Assembly: GCF_002013465.1 (NCBI RefSeq)
Contig: NZ_MAFC01000023.1
Coordinates: 144,455 to 208,454, forward strand
Direction of reading: 5' to 3'
Length of the DNA stretch: 64,000 nucleotides
Origin: Mycobacterium sp. D16R12
Lineage (GTDB): Bacteria; Actinomycetota; Actinomycetes; Mycobacteriales; Mycobacteriaceae
The stretch's first letter is position 1; each line of letters opens with the position of its first letter. Positions 43,641 through 52,504 of this stretch are shown here, piece by piece. A model generated the notes under the pieces. That model made no database searches, had not been told where the DNA came from, and saw only the letters and a list, made by a program, of their open reading frames with translations. Made by a program: the position numbers and the translations under genes.

Positions 43641-44501
43641 TCATCCCCCGAACCTGGCGCCGGAGTCGACACTCCACAGCGCCATGGTGAGCAGCATGTT
43701 GACGACGATCACTGCGGTGATGCTGGCACGCATCGCGTGCCCCGCCGCGATACCGACACCCTCCGGTCCGCCATCGGCGCAGAACCCGTAATAGCACTGC
43801 ACGGCCGAGGCTATCCAGACGAAGACGATGGCCTTGAGGATCGAGTAGAGGATATCCGTGCCGCTGGAGAGCAGCGTGAAGTAATGCAGGTACGGGCCCT
43901 GCGAGCCGCCGCTGACAATGCCGACCATGACCTGGCAGGACAGATAGCTGATCGTCAGACATGCCACGTACAGCGGGATGATGGCGACCACAGAGGCCAG
44001 CAGGCGTGTCGTCACGAGATAGGGAATCGGCCGGATGGCAAGGGAATCCATCGCGTCCACCTCTTCGGAGATGCGCATCGACCCGAGCTGTGTGGTGAAA
44101 CGGCATCCCGCCTGCACGGCGAAGGCCAAGGCGGCCATGATCGGAGCGAGCTCGCGGGTGGTCACCAAGGAAGAGATGACGCCCGTCGCCGGGCCCAGGC
44201 CCATCAGTTCCAGGAAGTTGTAGCCCTCGATCGCCACCAGCGCACCGGTGGTAACGCCGAGCACCAGCACCACACCTGCGGTCCCTCCACCGACCACGAT
44301 CGACCCGTTGCCCCAGGTGATATCGGAAAGCAGCCGCAGGAACTCACGCCGATACCGGCGCAGCACGATCGGGATCGCCAGGAAAGCATGCAGGAAGAAG
44401 GTGACCATGTGACCGAACCGCGCCAATGGCCTCATCGCGGCGTCAGCCCGGAATGCCCTGGGCTGCAGCAGCACCCGACGTGCCGGAAGTATGGCGGTCA
44501 T
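43641..44501 (-). CDS. yrbEB: YrbE/MlaE-type permease, second copy
   Basis: 286 aa, five to six helices, MlaE permease family. Conserved loop VTTRELAPIMAALAFAVQAGCRFTTQLGSMRISEEVDAM is present. It pairs with YrbEA as the ABC-type permease core of the MCE importer. No MceG ATPase gene is here; mycobacteria usually encode one shared copy elsewhere. Confidence 0.95.
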   Translation of the reverse strand: MTAILPARRVLLQPRAFRADAAMRPLARFGHMVTFFLHAFLAIPIVLRRYRREFLRLLSDITWGNGSIVVGGGTAGVVLVLGVTTGALVAIEGYNFLELMGLGPATGVISSLVTTRELAPIMAALAFAVQAGCRFTTQLGSMRISEEVDAMDSLAIRPIPYLVTTRLLASVVAIIPLYVACLTISYLSCQVMVGIVSGGSQGPYLHYFTLLSSGTDILYSILKAIVFVWIASAVQCYYGFCADGGPEGVGIAAGHAMRASITAVIVVNMLLTMALWSVDSGARFGG

Positions 44502-45367
44502 AGCACCCCCCGCGGGAACAACATGGTGTAAACCTGGCTGACCACGACGTTGACGACCATCAGGAGCAGCACAGATTCCACGACGGCCGCGTTGACCGAA
44601 TTGGCCACCCCAGTCGGTCCGCCGTGCGCGGCCAGCCCCTTCTGGCAGGCGATCACCGCCACGATGGCGCCGTACACCGCGGCCTTCAACAAGGCCAGCA
44701 GCAAGTCTCCCGTGGTAGCAAACGATGCGAAGGTGGCGACGAAACTTCCTGGGGCACCGCCCTGTACATATACGTTGAACAGATAACTCGCCAGGAACCC
44801 GACAAAGCAGACCACACCGGTCAGGGCGATACCGACGACGATCGCCGCCGCGAAGCGCGGCACCACCAGGCGCCGTACCACCGACACACCCATCACCTCC
44901 ATGGCCGCGGTCTCCTCCCGCATGGTCCGGCAGCCGAGATCAGCGGTCATCGCCGAGCCCACCGCCGAGGCCAGCAATATGGCCGCCACCAACGAGGCGG
45001 CCTGCCGCACCACGGCCAGCCCGCTGGCCGCACCGGCCAGTGAAGTAGCACCGACCTGACCTGACAGCAGTGCGAACTGGATGGAGAGCGTTACCCCGAT
45101 GGGCAGTGCCACCAGGACCGTCGGCATCACCGCGGTACCCGCCATGAACGCCGCCTGCCGCACGAACTCCGCCCACTGGAACCGGCCCGTCACCAGGTCG
45201 GTGGCGAAGTACCGCAGCGTGTGCGCGCCGAGGACGAACTGTTCGCCGACGGTGGTGAGCGCGGCGATCGGATGGTGCCGCAGATAGCGTGCACCGCGAT
45301 CACCAAGTGTGCGAAGCCCTTCGGGCATCCAGGTGCGGACACGGAGAAGTTGTTCCCGTGTCGTCAT
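44498..45367 (-). CDS. yrbEA: YrbE/MlaE-type permease, first copy
   Basis: 289 aa. MlaE family with VLVALPIGVTLSIQFALLSGQVG in the N-terminal half and a SAMTADLGCRTMREETAAMEVMGV loop. The start overlaps the stop of the acyl-AMP ligase gene by four bases, so biosynthetic and transport genes are translationally linked. Confidence 0.95.
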   Translation of the reverse strand: MTTREQLLRVRTWMPEGLRTLGDRGARYLRHHPIAALTTVGEQFVLGAHTLRYFATDLVTGRFQWAEFVRQAAFMAGTAVMPTVLVALPIGVTLSIQFALLSGQVGATSLAGAASGLAVVRQAASLVAAILLASAVGSAMTADLGCRTMREETAAMEVMGVSVVRRLVVPRFAAAIVVGIALTGVVCFVGFLASYLFNVYVQGGAPGSFVATFASFATTGDLLLALLKAAVYGAIVAVIACQKGLAAHGGPTGVANSVNAAVVESVLLLMVVNVVVSQVYTMLFPRGVL

Positions 45368-47043
45368 CGGGTCGGTTCACACCTCTTCAGCCGGTCACTG
45401 GTCGCTCTCCTGCGCAGCTTTCCCGAGGATGTCTTGGGAATCCACCCGGCGGGGACCACGTGGACATCGCGTGGACTCACCCCCAGGCTGCGATAGACGC
45501 GGTCGGCCACCTCGGCACGGATGCGTGCACTCTCGGCGCTGTCGGCATGTAGCGCCGATTCGGCCACCATCGCGAACCCCTCGCCCGCCGCAGCGGTGGA
45601 CAGACGTACCGCGGCGATACCGCCCGACTTCACTCCCGAGACGCCCGCGACCGACCGCTCGATGTCCTCGGGGTGCACGTTGCGACCCGAGATGATCAGG
45701 ATGTCCTTCTTGCGCCCGCAGATCACCGGCTGCCCATCCTCGGTGAGGTACCCGATATCGCCGGTGGACAGCCAGCCCTGCGCGTCGAGCATCGACTCGA
45801 ACCCCGCCGCCGTGCGGTATCCGGCGGTGACGTTCTCCCCACGGATCTCGAGCTCGCCGATCGTCTCCGCGGGCAGCACCGAGCGGTCCTCGGATACAAC
45901 CCGCACCTCACAGCCGGGCAGGGGAAGGCCCAATGCCACACGGGCGCTGGCCTCTCCCCCCTGGGCGGCCACCAGATCAGGATGCGGCGGGCATACCCGG
46001 TAGCCCTCGCCACGCCGCACAAACGAGACCGCCAAGGTGGCCTCGGCCATGCCATAGGCGGGAACGATGGCGTCGGCGCGCATCCCGAACCGGGCGCCCT
46101 CGGTGACGAATCGTTCCAGGGTCGCGACATCGATGGCCTCGGCGCCGCTGAGCGCGAACCGCAGCGAGGACAGGTCGTAGGCACCGTCGGGCGCCTTGCG
46201 CAGCCGACGGGCCAGCAGTGAGTACGCGAAATTGGGACCCGCCGTCATGCTGCCGCGGTACCTGCTGATCAGCTCCGCCCACAGCAGCGGATCACCGAGG
46301 AAGTCCATCGGTGTGACGCTGACGGTATTCATCCCCCGGCACATCGGGACGATCAGGTAACCCATCATGCCCATGTCGTGGAACAGCGGCAGCCAGCTCA
46401 CCACCACATCGGACTCGGGATCGGCACCTGAAGCGCTGACCATCGCCCGCAGATTGGCCTCGATATTGCGGTAGGTGATGCTGACCGCCTTCGGCGCCCC
46501 GGTAGACCCGGAGGTCAACTGCAGGAACGCGATAGCGTCTTGGTCGGTATCGACGATCTCCCCCGGCGCGCCGGTCAGCAGGCCCGGAAGCTCCAGGGCG
46601 CGGGCACCGACTTCCGCGAACTGCCCAGCGGCGGCGAGGAACGGATCCCCCACTACCACCGTCGAGGAACCCACCGTGGCCAGTGCCTTGCGGGTGTCCT
46701 CGATCCACGCCTGCATATCCGATCGGTGCGTGGGCTGGTGCAGCATGGTCACGGACGCTCCGGACATCCAGATGCCCTGCACCAACGGCGCGATTTCACC
46801 TGGGCTACCGGCCAATACGGTCACCGCGTCACCGGGGCTCACGCCCGCCGCTTGCAGGGCACCCGCGATGCGCAGCCCCTGCTGGTGCACATCGGCCCAT
46901 GGCGAGGTGCGCAGCTCGGTCAACCGTGATGTGCCGTCGGCTCCGATCGGTGCCGAGGTGAGGCCGCGGTCGGTGACGGCGCTGCCGCGCAGTCTGTCGA
47001 GCACCGGGTTCATCAACGGACGTTCTTCGCGCAAGCGGCTCAT
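45364..47043 (-). CDS. Fatty-acyl-AMP ligase (FAAL-type FadD)
   Basis: 559 aa. ATG 47043 shares one base with the ACP stop (TGATG), which fixes the start. Adenylate-forming motifs: LTSGSTGAPKAVSITYRN (P-loop), WLPLFHDMGMMGYLIVP, PMDFLGDPLLWAELIS and PNFAYSLLARRL typical of FAALs, STGDIGYLTEDGQPVICGRKKD, and a terminal PKTSSGKLRRR lysine. It should activate a fatty acid and load it onto the neighbouring acyl carrier protein. Chain length cannot be read. Confidence 0.92.
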   Translation of the reverse strand: MSRLREERPLMNPVLDRLRGSAVTDRGLTSAPIGADGTSRLTELRTSPWADVHQQGLRIAGALQAAGVSPGDAVTVLAGSPGEIAPLVQGIWMSGASVTMLHQPTHRSDMQAWIEDTRKALATVGSSTVVVGDPFLAAAGQFAEVGARALELPGLLTGAPGEIVDTDQDAIAFLQLTSGSTGAPKAVSITYRNIEANLRAMVSASGADPESDVVVSWLPLFHDMGMMGYLIVPMCRGMNTVSVTPMDFLGDPLLWAELISRYRGSMTAGPNFAYSLLARRLRKAPDGAYDLSSLRFALSGAEAIDVATLERFVTEGARFGMRADAIVPAYGMAEATLAVSFVRRGEGYRVCPPHPDLVAAQGGEASARVALGLPLPGCEVRVVSEDRSVLPAETIGELEIRGENVTAGYRTAAGFESMLDAQGWLSTGDIGYLTEDGQPVICGRKKDILIISGRNVHPEDIERSVAGVSGVKSGGIAAVRLSTAAAGEGFAMVAESALHADSAESARIRAEVADRVYRSLGVSPRDVHVVPAGWIPKTSSGKLRRRATSDRLKRCEPTR

Positions 47044-47285
47044 CACAAACGGCTCTCGACCAGTTCGATCAACGCACCGAGCGTCTTGCACTCGAAGACA
47101 TCGTCCTTGGTCAGCTGAATACCGAAGCGGCCCTTGATCTCCGATACTCCCACCGCGAACGACAGCGAGTCGAATCCGAGATCACCCACCAGTTCGGAGA
47201 AGTCGTTGACGTCTCCGGTGGGCATCTCGAGTTCCTCGGCGATGAACTCGATGAGGAACTCGCGAACTTCTGATGTAGTTTCCAT
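47043..47285 (-). CDS. Acyl carrier protein
   Basis: 80 aa, acidic four-helix protein with the 4'-phosphopantetheine site GDLGFDSLSF (Ser41). It probably receives the acyl chain from the adjoining FAAL and presents it to the GNAT-fold acyltransferase or desaturase in the same operon. The gap to the permease gene upstream is 16 nt, the largest inside the operon. Confidence 0.93.
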   Translation of the reverse strand: METTSEVREFLIEFIAEELEMPTGDVNDFSELVGDLGFDSLSFAVGVSEIKGRFGIQLTKDDVFECKTLGALIELVESRL

Positions 47286-47301
47286 TTTCTTTGTAAGCCT
47301 T

Positions 47302-48072
47302 CTACTTGCCTATTTTTCGGCGGATCACCAGATGGATGGGGATTTGCAGCAGCGCGAACATGCCGACGGCCACCAGGGCACCCTTGACGACGAGCATCAC
47401 ATCGAACTCGCCGTACATGATCGTCGAGGCGGCGGACACAATGTGTGAGAAGGGGTTCGCGTTGATGCTGATCCTGAGCCAGTCGGACAGGAACACCGAG
47501 GGCATGAGCGCCTGGCTGACGAACAGCACCGGCAACGCCAGCGGCAACATCGCCACCGGCGCTTGTGGATTCAGGGTGCGCAGCGCCACCAGGTAGAACA
47601 GCGAGCTGTAGGCCGCCGACCACAGGAACATCACCAGCACAAGGAACACCCCGGTCAACAGGCCCGCCCGCAGTGGGGCGTCGAGGAAGGCGAGCAGCCC
47701 GATGACGATGACCGCGGCCGGCAGGATGCGGAACATCTCGAAGCCGATCTTGGCCGCCATGATCTGCCCGGTCGAGACGCCGTAGAGCCGCAGCCGATCG
47801 GTGAACCCCGATCTGATCTCGTCGATGAGCGTCCCGGCTCCGTACCCCGCGCCGAGCATCGGAATGAGCATGATAAGCCCGGGCGCGATGTACGCGGTGT
47901 ACGAGGAGAGCGGGAATCCGGGCAGATCGGCCACGCGCTGGAACATCGACCGCACGAAGATCACGAGAACGACAGGGAACACGATCGGGAAGATGAATCC
48001 GAAGACCGGCTGCCGCAGGCCCACCACGACGTAGCGACGGAACAACCGTGCGGAATTGGACAAGGCGGTCAT
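47302..48072 (-). CDS. ABC-2 type exporter permease (DrrB-like)
   Basis: 256 aa, six predicted helices. The YIAPGLIMLIPMLGAGYGAGTLIDEIRSGFTDRLRLYGVS block is typical of Drr/ABC-2 permeases. ATG 48072 overlaps the ATPase stop. With the ATPase it forms an exporter, probably for the lipid product of the operon; mycobacterial DrrABC proteins export complex lipids. Confidence 0.92.
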   Translation of the reverse strand: MTALSNSARLFRRYVVVGLRQPVFGFIFPIVFPVVLVIFVRSMFQRVADLPGFPLSSYTAYIAPGLIMLIPMLGAGYGAGTLIDEIRSGFTDRLRLYGVSTGQIMAAKIGFEMFRILPAAVIVIGLLAFLDAPLRAGLLTGVFLVLVMFLWSAAYSSLFYLVALRTLNPQAPVAMLPLALPVLFVSQALMPSVFLSDWLRISINANPFSHIVSAASTIMYGEFDVMLVVKGALVAVGMFALLQIPIHLVIRRKIGK

Positions 48073-49007
48073 TGGGTTACCTCCAGGAATGCGTCGCGCA
48101 GCGAGGTGGATCGCACTTCGATACTGGCCGTGCCCAAGCCGACCCGGCCGAGTTCGGCGCTCAGCGCCCCCAGATCCGATGCCGACGCGGAATCCAAAGC
48201 CCCGGACAAGGTCCCGGTCTCCGTGCGTTGCACGGCGTAACCCGCGGCCACCAGCTCCTTGGCCGTATCTTCCGATACGCCGCCTTCGGCCGCGATTTCG
48301 ACCGCATACCCGTGGCTGCGGGTGAACTCCTGAGTGGAGCCCGAGGCGACAAGTTGACCGCTCTTGACGATGCCAACCTCGTCGGCAAGCGAGACTGCCT
48401 CGTCCATATCGTGAGTCGTCAGCACGACGGTGCGTCCTTCGGAGCGCAGCAGCCGGATGGCATTCCATACCTCCTGTTTGCCTTCGATATCCAGCCCACT
48501 GGAGGGCTCATCGAGGAACAACATCTGCGGGTTGTGCGCGACCGCCAGCGCGACATCGACGCGGCGGCGCATGCCGCCGGAGAGTGCACCCACCTTCCGG
48601 TTCAGGTAACTGCCCAGGCCGAACTGCTCGACGAGCTCGTCCTCGCGCGCCTTGCGCTGTCCCTTGGGCCAGCCGGCGATGGCCAGGCTCATCCGGATCT
48701 GCTCAACCGGTGACATCCACAGATCCAGCGCCACCTCTTGCAAGGCCACGCCGATCAGGGGGCGCAATTCCTTGGTCTTGTCGACGGGAATTCCGAGCAC
48801 CTCAAGCTCCCCGCTGGTGGGGGCCAGCAGCGTCGTCGCCATCCGGATGGTGGTGGTCTTACCGGCACCGTTCCGGCCTAGCAGGCAGTAGACGATGCCC
48901 TGCGGGATAGTCAGATTCAGTCCATCGACGGCGCGAGTCTCCGAGCCGGGGTAGGCCTTGACCAGATCTGTCGCACGCAATGCCGGGGTCTTCTCATCGG
49001 TGGTCAT
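48069..49007 (-). CDS. ABC exporter ATPase (DrrA-like)
   Basis: 312 aa. Walker A GRNGAGKTT, signature LSGGMRRRVDVALAVAHNP, Walker B MLFLDEPSSGLD, switch His in LTTHDMDEA. The C-terminal extension of about 80 residues is typical of DrrA-type antibiotic/lipid exporters. It starts at ATG 49007, two bases after the lipoprotein stop. Confidence 0.94.
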   Translation of the reverse strand: MTTDEKTPALRATDLVKAYPGSETRAVDGLNLTIPQGIVYCLLGRNGAGKTTTIRMATTLLAPTSGELEVLGIPVDKTKELRPLIGVALQEVALDLWMSPVEQIRMSLAIAGWPKGQRKAREDELVEQFGLGSYLNRKVGALSGGMRRRVDVALAVAHNPQMLFLDEPSSGLDIEGKQEVWNAIRLLRSEGRTVVLTTHDMDEAVSLADEVGIVKSGQLVASGSTQEFTRSHGYAVEIAAEGGVSEDTAKELVAAGYAVQRTETGTLSGALDSASASDLGALSAELGRVGLGTASIEVRSTSLRDAFLEVTQ

Positions 49008-49009
49008 GC

Positions 49010-49762
49010 TCAGCCCTTCACTTTCGGGAGGACGTGGCGTTCCAGCTTCTCGGCGAGGCTGATGCCCTGTGCCGTCATGTTCACGTCGATCGATGTGAAC
49101 AAGGGGAAACTGCCGACCGTGCTGTCCCTGGGTACCTCGTTGATCTGGTGGATCTGGCCACTGCTGGCGCCGGTGACGGTGAGATCCATGACGGTGCGCA
49201 CCAGCTCGACGGGTTTGTCGCGCCAGGTCGCCGTGCGACTGCCGTCGGGCTTGATGTGACCGTGGGCCTTGGCTCCCCCACCGCAAGTGCCGTTGAGTTC
49301 ACGCTCACTGTCGATCTCCGCCAGGGAGATTCCGCCGTCGAGGGTGCATTGCAGCGTCACCCGCGAGTCCAGCGGGTTGACGATGGTGATGGCATCCAGG
49401 GTGCTGGGCTTACCCTCGCCGCCGGAGACGATCCCGGTCTCGTACGGGAATCGGTCTCCCTGGTAGTACTGCTCGATCTTCAATTCGCCGCGCCGGGGGC
49501 CCGGGCCGATGGTCATGACACCGGCACCGGGTAACGCGGTGGTCTCCCCGAGGTAGGTCACCGAGCCGGAGACCTCCAGGGCATAGTCGCCGAAGGGTGA
49601 CTTTCCTTGCGGCTCGGAGGCCGGTTCCCCTTGTGCTACCGGGTACTTCAAGAGCGCGAAGGCATGCCCGACAGGCTTCCCTGCCTCCTCGTTCACCGGT
49701 GCGCAGGCCGCTGCCGCCACGACCGAGAGCACCGCGGCGGCACCCGCACCGAGGCGTCTCAT
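49010..49762 (-). CDS. Lipoprotein of unknown family, in the zinc-responsive operon
   Basis: 250 aa. Signal peptide ending VAAAAC. The mature domain is strand-rich (YALEVSGSVTYLGET; TLDAITIVNPLDSRVTLQC) with one cysteine pair. It could bind a hydrophobic ligand in the periplasm, linking exporter and MCE system; this is inference from position. ATG 49762 overlaps the SRPBCC gene stop. Confidence 0.78.
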   Translation of the reverse strand: MRRLGAGAAAVLSVVAAAACAPVNEEAGKPVGHAFALLKYPVAQGEPASEPQGKSPFGDYALEVSGSVTYLGETTALPGAGVMTIGPGPRRGELKIEQYYQGDRFPYETGIVSGGEGKPSTLDAITIVNPLDSRVTLQCTLDGGISLAEIDSERELNGTCGGGAKAHGHIKPDGSRTATWRDKPVELVRTVMDLTVTGASSGQIHQINEVPRDSTVGSFPLFTSIDVNMTAQGISLAEKLERHVLPKVKG

Positions 49763-50277
49763 CGCGGAGCTCCGGTGACGGACAGGGTCCGGCTCAGTCG
49801 CCGGTGCCGATGCGCGAAGAAGGCCGCCAGAATTCTGCTCATCAGCCTGCCCCACCCGGGGATGAGACCCAGCGGCGCCTGCGGAGCCAGCGTGATCTCG
49901 TCGGTCACCCTGGTCTTTTCGCCCGTCTCGGACGCCACCGGCTCCAGGGTGCGGTGGTGTACCCACACCCGCATACCGGTCATGAGCGACTCCTCGCGGA
50001 ACATCCGGCCGGGCTCGAGCCGCGCCACCGTGATGTCGTCGAACCCGAACGGCAAGACGCCGAACAACAGCAGGAAGCTCTTGCCGATCCGGGTGCCCGG
50101 AGTGACGTCAGCGATGGACCTGCCACGGAACTGCTTGGGCATGGTCATCTTCATGTAGGGGCCCATCTCGTCGTTGATGCCCTCTTGCGAAGTGACTCGC
50201 TCCCACACTTTGTCTACGGGACAGTCGATCTCGCTGACCTTGCGGAACACGTGCTCTTCGGTGTGAATCGATCTCAT
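49759..50277 (-). CDS. SRPBCC superfamily protein
   Basis: 172 aa. Opening VFRKVSEIDCPVDKVWERVTSQEGINDEMGPYM is typical of START-like lipid-binding folds, with a C-terminal helix (LMSRILAAFFAHRHRRLSRTL). It may bind an acyl intermediate or act as a cyclase. Overlaps both neighbours by four bases. Confidence 0.78.
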   Translation of the reverse strand: MRSIHTEEHVFRKVSEIDCPVDKVWERVTSQEGINDEMGPYMKMTMPKQFRGRSIADVTPGTRIGKSFLLLFGVLPFGFDDITVARLEPGRMFREESLMTGMRVWVHHRTLEPVASETGEKTRVTDEITLAPQAPLGLIPGWGRLMSRILAAFFAHRHRRLSRTLSVTGAPR

Positions 50278-50984
50278 CTGGTTCTTTCCTTATCGGGGGA
50301 CGAAAGTGCGGTGGTGGCGGTCAGCAGCGAGCCGTCACGCACGGCGTCGGCGGCGTCGGGGACGAAGGAGCCGCTGATGTCGAGGACGGCCGGCACGCTA
50401 TCCGCACCGATGTAGTTGGGCAGGATGTCGCCGATCTGATGCAGTCGCTGTGGCAGCAGGTGGTGATACCAGTCGAACAGCGGCACCACCAGTGCCACCG
50501 TCACGAACTGGACGCCGTCGGCGGCCAGGCTGCCGAAGAATGCCTGCCAGATCTGCTCGATCATGCCGGCGCGCCGGTACTTCTTGCGCACCCCTTGGGT
50601 GGCGAGCTCCGCGATGCGCTCCGGCGCCACCTCGCCGAAGAACGAATCCCAGCGCGGGTAAAGATAATTGTGCGCCGGTCCACCGCCGACCCGGAAGTTC
50701 CGCGCGTCTCGCAAGGTGCTGAAACTGTCGAACCCAAGCTCGGGATCGTGTCGCAGGGAACGCAATACGCCCACGGGATGCTCACGCGACTCTTCGGTAA
50801 ACCCGACGTAGATCTCCGATGACCGTTCCCAGGGGCGGTAGTGCACCATCTCCCCCGCCGCGATATCCACGTCGTCGGCAAAATCGTTCTCCAGGCCGAA
50901 AATCGTGAACTCGACGTTCTTCGCCCAGGCAAAACGGGCATCGGAGGCCGGAACGCGTTCGACACGTACTACGGGATTGTTCAT
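50274..50984 (-). CDS. GNAT-fold N-acyltransferase (FeeM/autoinducer-synthase-like)
   Basis: 236 aa. A VEFTIFG strand, then EIYVGFTEES, PVGVLRSLRHDPELGFDSF and ERIAELATQGVRKKYRRAGM follow the order of GNAT-fold acyltransferases that use acyl-ACP, such as FeeM and LuxI-type enzymes. The neighbouring ACP/FAAL and decarboxylase genes would supply acyl donor and amine acceptor. The family call is by eye and tentative. Confidence 0.6.
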   Translation of the reverse strand: MNNPVVRVERVPASDARFAWAKNVEFTIFGLENDFADDVDIAAGEMVHYRPWERSSEIYVGFTEESREHPVGVLRSLRHDPELGFDSFSTLRDARNFRVGGGPAHNYLYPRWDSFFGEVAPERIAELATQGVRKKYRRAGMIEQIWQAFFGSLAADGVQFVTVALVVPLFDWYHHLLPQRLHQIGDILPNYIGADSVPAVLDISGSFVPDAADAVRDGSLLTATTALSSPDKERTR

Positions 50985-52504
50985 ACGGCGCTGCCCTCCG
51001 GGATACGGGCACACCAGATCCGGTTGCCGTGGGCGGCTATCTCGGAGACCATCGCGGCCGCCATCGACGCCGTCACCAAGGGGTTGACGAAGGTGAGCTT
51101 GATCGCCTGTCCCCCAGCTGCACTGGACCGGCCCACAATCGCCCTGCCGGTGTGAGCTAGCTCGGCGCGAACCGTGTCGTTGATCCCGTCGCACGCCTCG
51201 GCCGCCAGGCCCGGCCGCCGCCAGCGCAACACCACGGTGTTGGTGCACACCGGCACCGCCAGTTCCAGGTCCGGGTGTTCGGCCGCTGCGTAGCCCGCGG
51301 CATGCGCCGCCGCACAGGTGCCATCGATCATCGCCGCGACGTGACGCTGGCCCACCGCCCGCAGCGTGACCAGCACTTTGAGCGCATCGAAACGGCGTGT
51401 GGTCTGTAGCGATTTGCCCACCAGGTTGAGCACATCGTGCTCTGAGTCGCTCTCCGGGTTGAGGTAATCCGCATGTGCAGCAAGCACATCGAAGCTCGCA
51501 CGGCTGCGGACCAGCAGGGCGCTGCAACTGATCGCCTGAAACAGCAGCTTATGGAAGTCGAGCGCAACCGAGTCCGCCAGCTCGATACCGTGCAGCAGGT
51601 TCCGGTGCTGCTCGCTGAACATCAGGCACCCACCCGCACACGCATCCACATGGCTCCAGATCCCGCGCGTACGGGCTATCGCAATGGACGCTTCCAGCGG
51701 GTCGATCGCCCCGAAATCTGTGGTCCCGGCGGTAAGCACAAGCGCAAACACGGGCGTACCCACGCGGTCCGCCTCATCCAGGGTTCCCGCGAGCTCTTCG
51801 ACGCGCAGGCGCCCGGCTTCATCGGTGGGTACTTCGATGACGGCGGCGGTCCCCAGCCCAAGCAGCCGGAGTGCCTGGCGCACCGAAAAATGCGTCTGCC
51901 GGGTGCACAGCACACGCCACGAACTGGCCTGCGGTGGCAATCCCCGTGCCGCGATATCCCAGCCGTAGGTGTTGTGGGCGAACAGGTCCCGCGCGAGCAG
52001 CAGCGCCTGCAGGTTCGACTGGGTGCCCCCGCTGGTGAAGGTCCCATCCGATCCGGGGGCGTACCCCATTCTGGCGCAAAGATATTCGATGACCTGCTGC
52101 TCGATCGCCGTGGCGGCCGGCGCCTGATCGAAGGAGTCCATTGACTGATTGAACGCACTGATCAGTACCTCGGCGGCCAGCGACGGCAGCGCGGGCGGGC
52201 AGTGCAGATGCGCCAGATACGCCGGGTGGGTGACCACCACAGACTTCTCCGCGAGCAGCCCGGCCGCTTCGTCCAATGCCCGGCTCAGTCCGACGCCCTC
52301 GGGATCGTCGAGGTCGAGGCGCCCGGCATCACTTTTGAGCGCGGCATAGCCGTCCACCAGGCCCGGCCTGGTGGCATCGCCCAGCGCGGCGCTCGCCCGG
52401 TCGGCCGCCAGTGCGATGGCTTCGCGATACGCGATTTTGCTTTCCCCGGTGAGGAAGTCACTCACGAAGGGACTCGGGTTGGGCGTCACCAGGATTCTGC
52501 CCAT
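50981..52504 (-). CDS. ddc: PLP-dependent decarboxylase, L-2,4-diaminobutyrate decarboxylase-like
   Basis: 507 aa, group II decarboxylase. Features: TFTSGGTQSNLQALLLAR, LTAGTTDFGAIDPL, HVDACAGGCLMF, and LDFHKLLFQ with the PLP lysine. Adjacent to a diaminobutyrate-type aminotransferase with a 19-nt overlap; this pair makes 1,3-diaminopropane from aspartate semialdehyde in other bacteria. Glutamate or other amino-acid decarboxylation cannot be excluded, but the pairing favours diaminobutyrate. Confidence 0.85.
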   Translation of the reverse strand: MGRILVTPNPSPFVSDFLTGESKIAYREAIALAADRASAALGDATRPGLVDGYAALKSDAGRLDLDDPEGVGLSRALDEAAGLLAEKSVVVTHPAYLAHLHCPPALPSLAAEVLISAFNQSMDSFDQAPAATAIEQQVIEYLCARMGYAPGSDGTFTSGGTQSNLQALLLARDLFAHNTYGWDIAARGLPPQASSWRVLCTRQTHFSVRQALRLLGLGTAAVIEVPTDEAGRLRVEELAGTLDEADRVGTPVFALVLTAGTTDFGAIDPLEASIAIARTRGIWSHVDACAGGCLMFSEQHRNLLHGIELADSVALDFHKLLFQAISCSALLVRSRASFDVLAAHADYLNPESDSEHDVLNLVGKSLQTTRRFDALKVLVTLRAVGQRHVAAMIDGTCAAAHAAGYAAAEHPDLELAVPVCTNTVVLRWRRPGLAAEACDGINDTVRAELAHTGRAIVGRSSAAGGQAIKLTFVNPLVTASMAAAMVSEIAAHGNRIWCARIPEGSAV

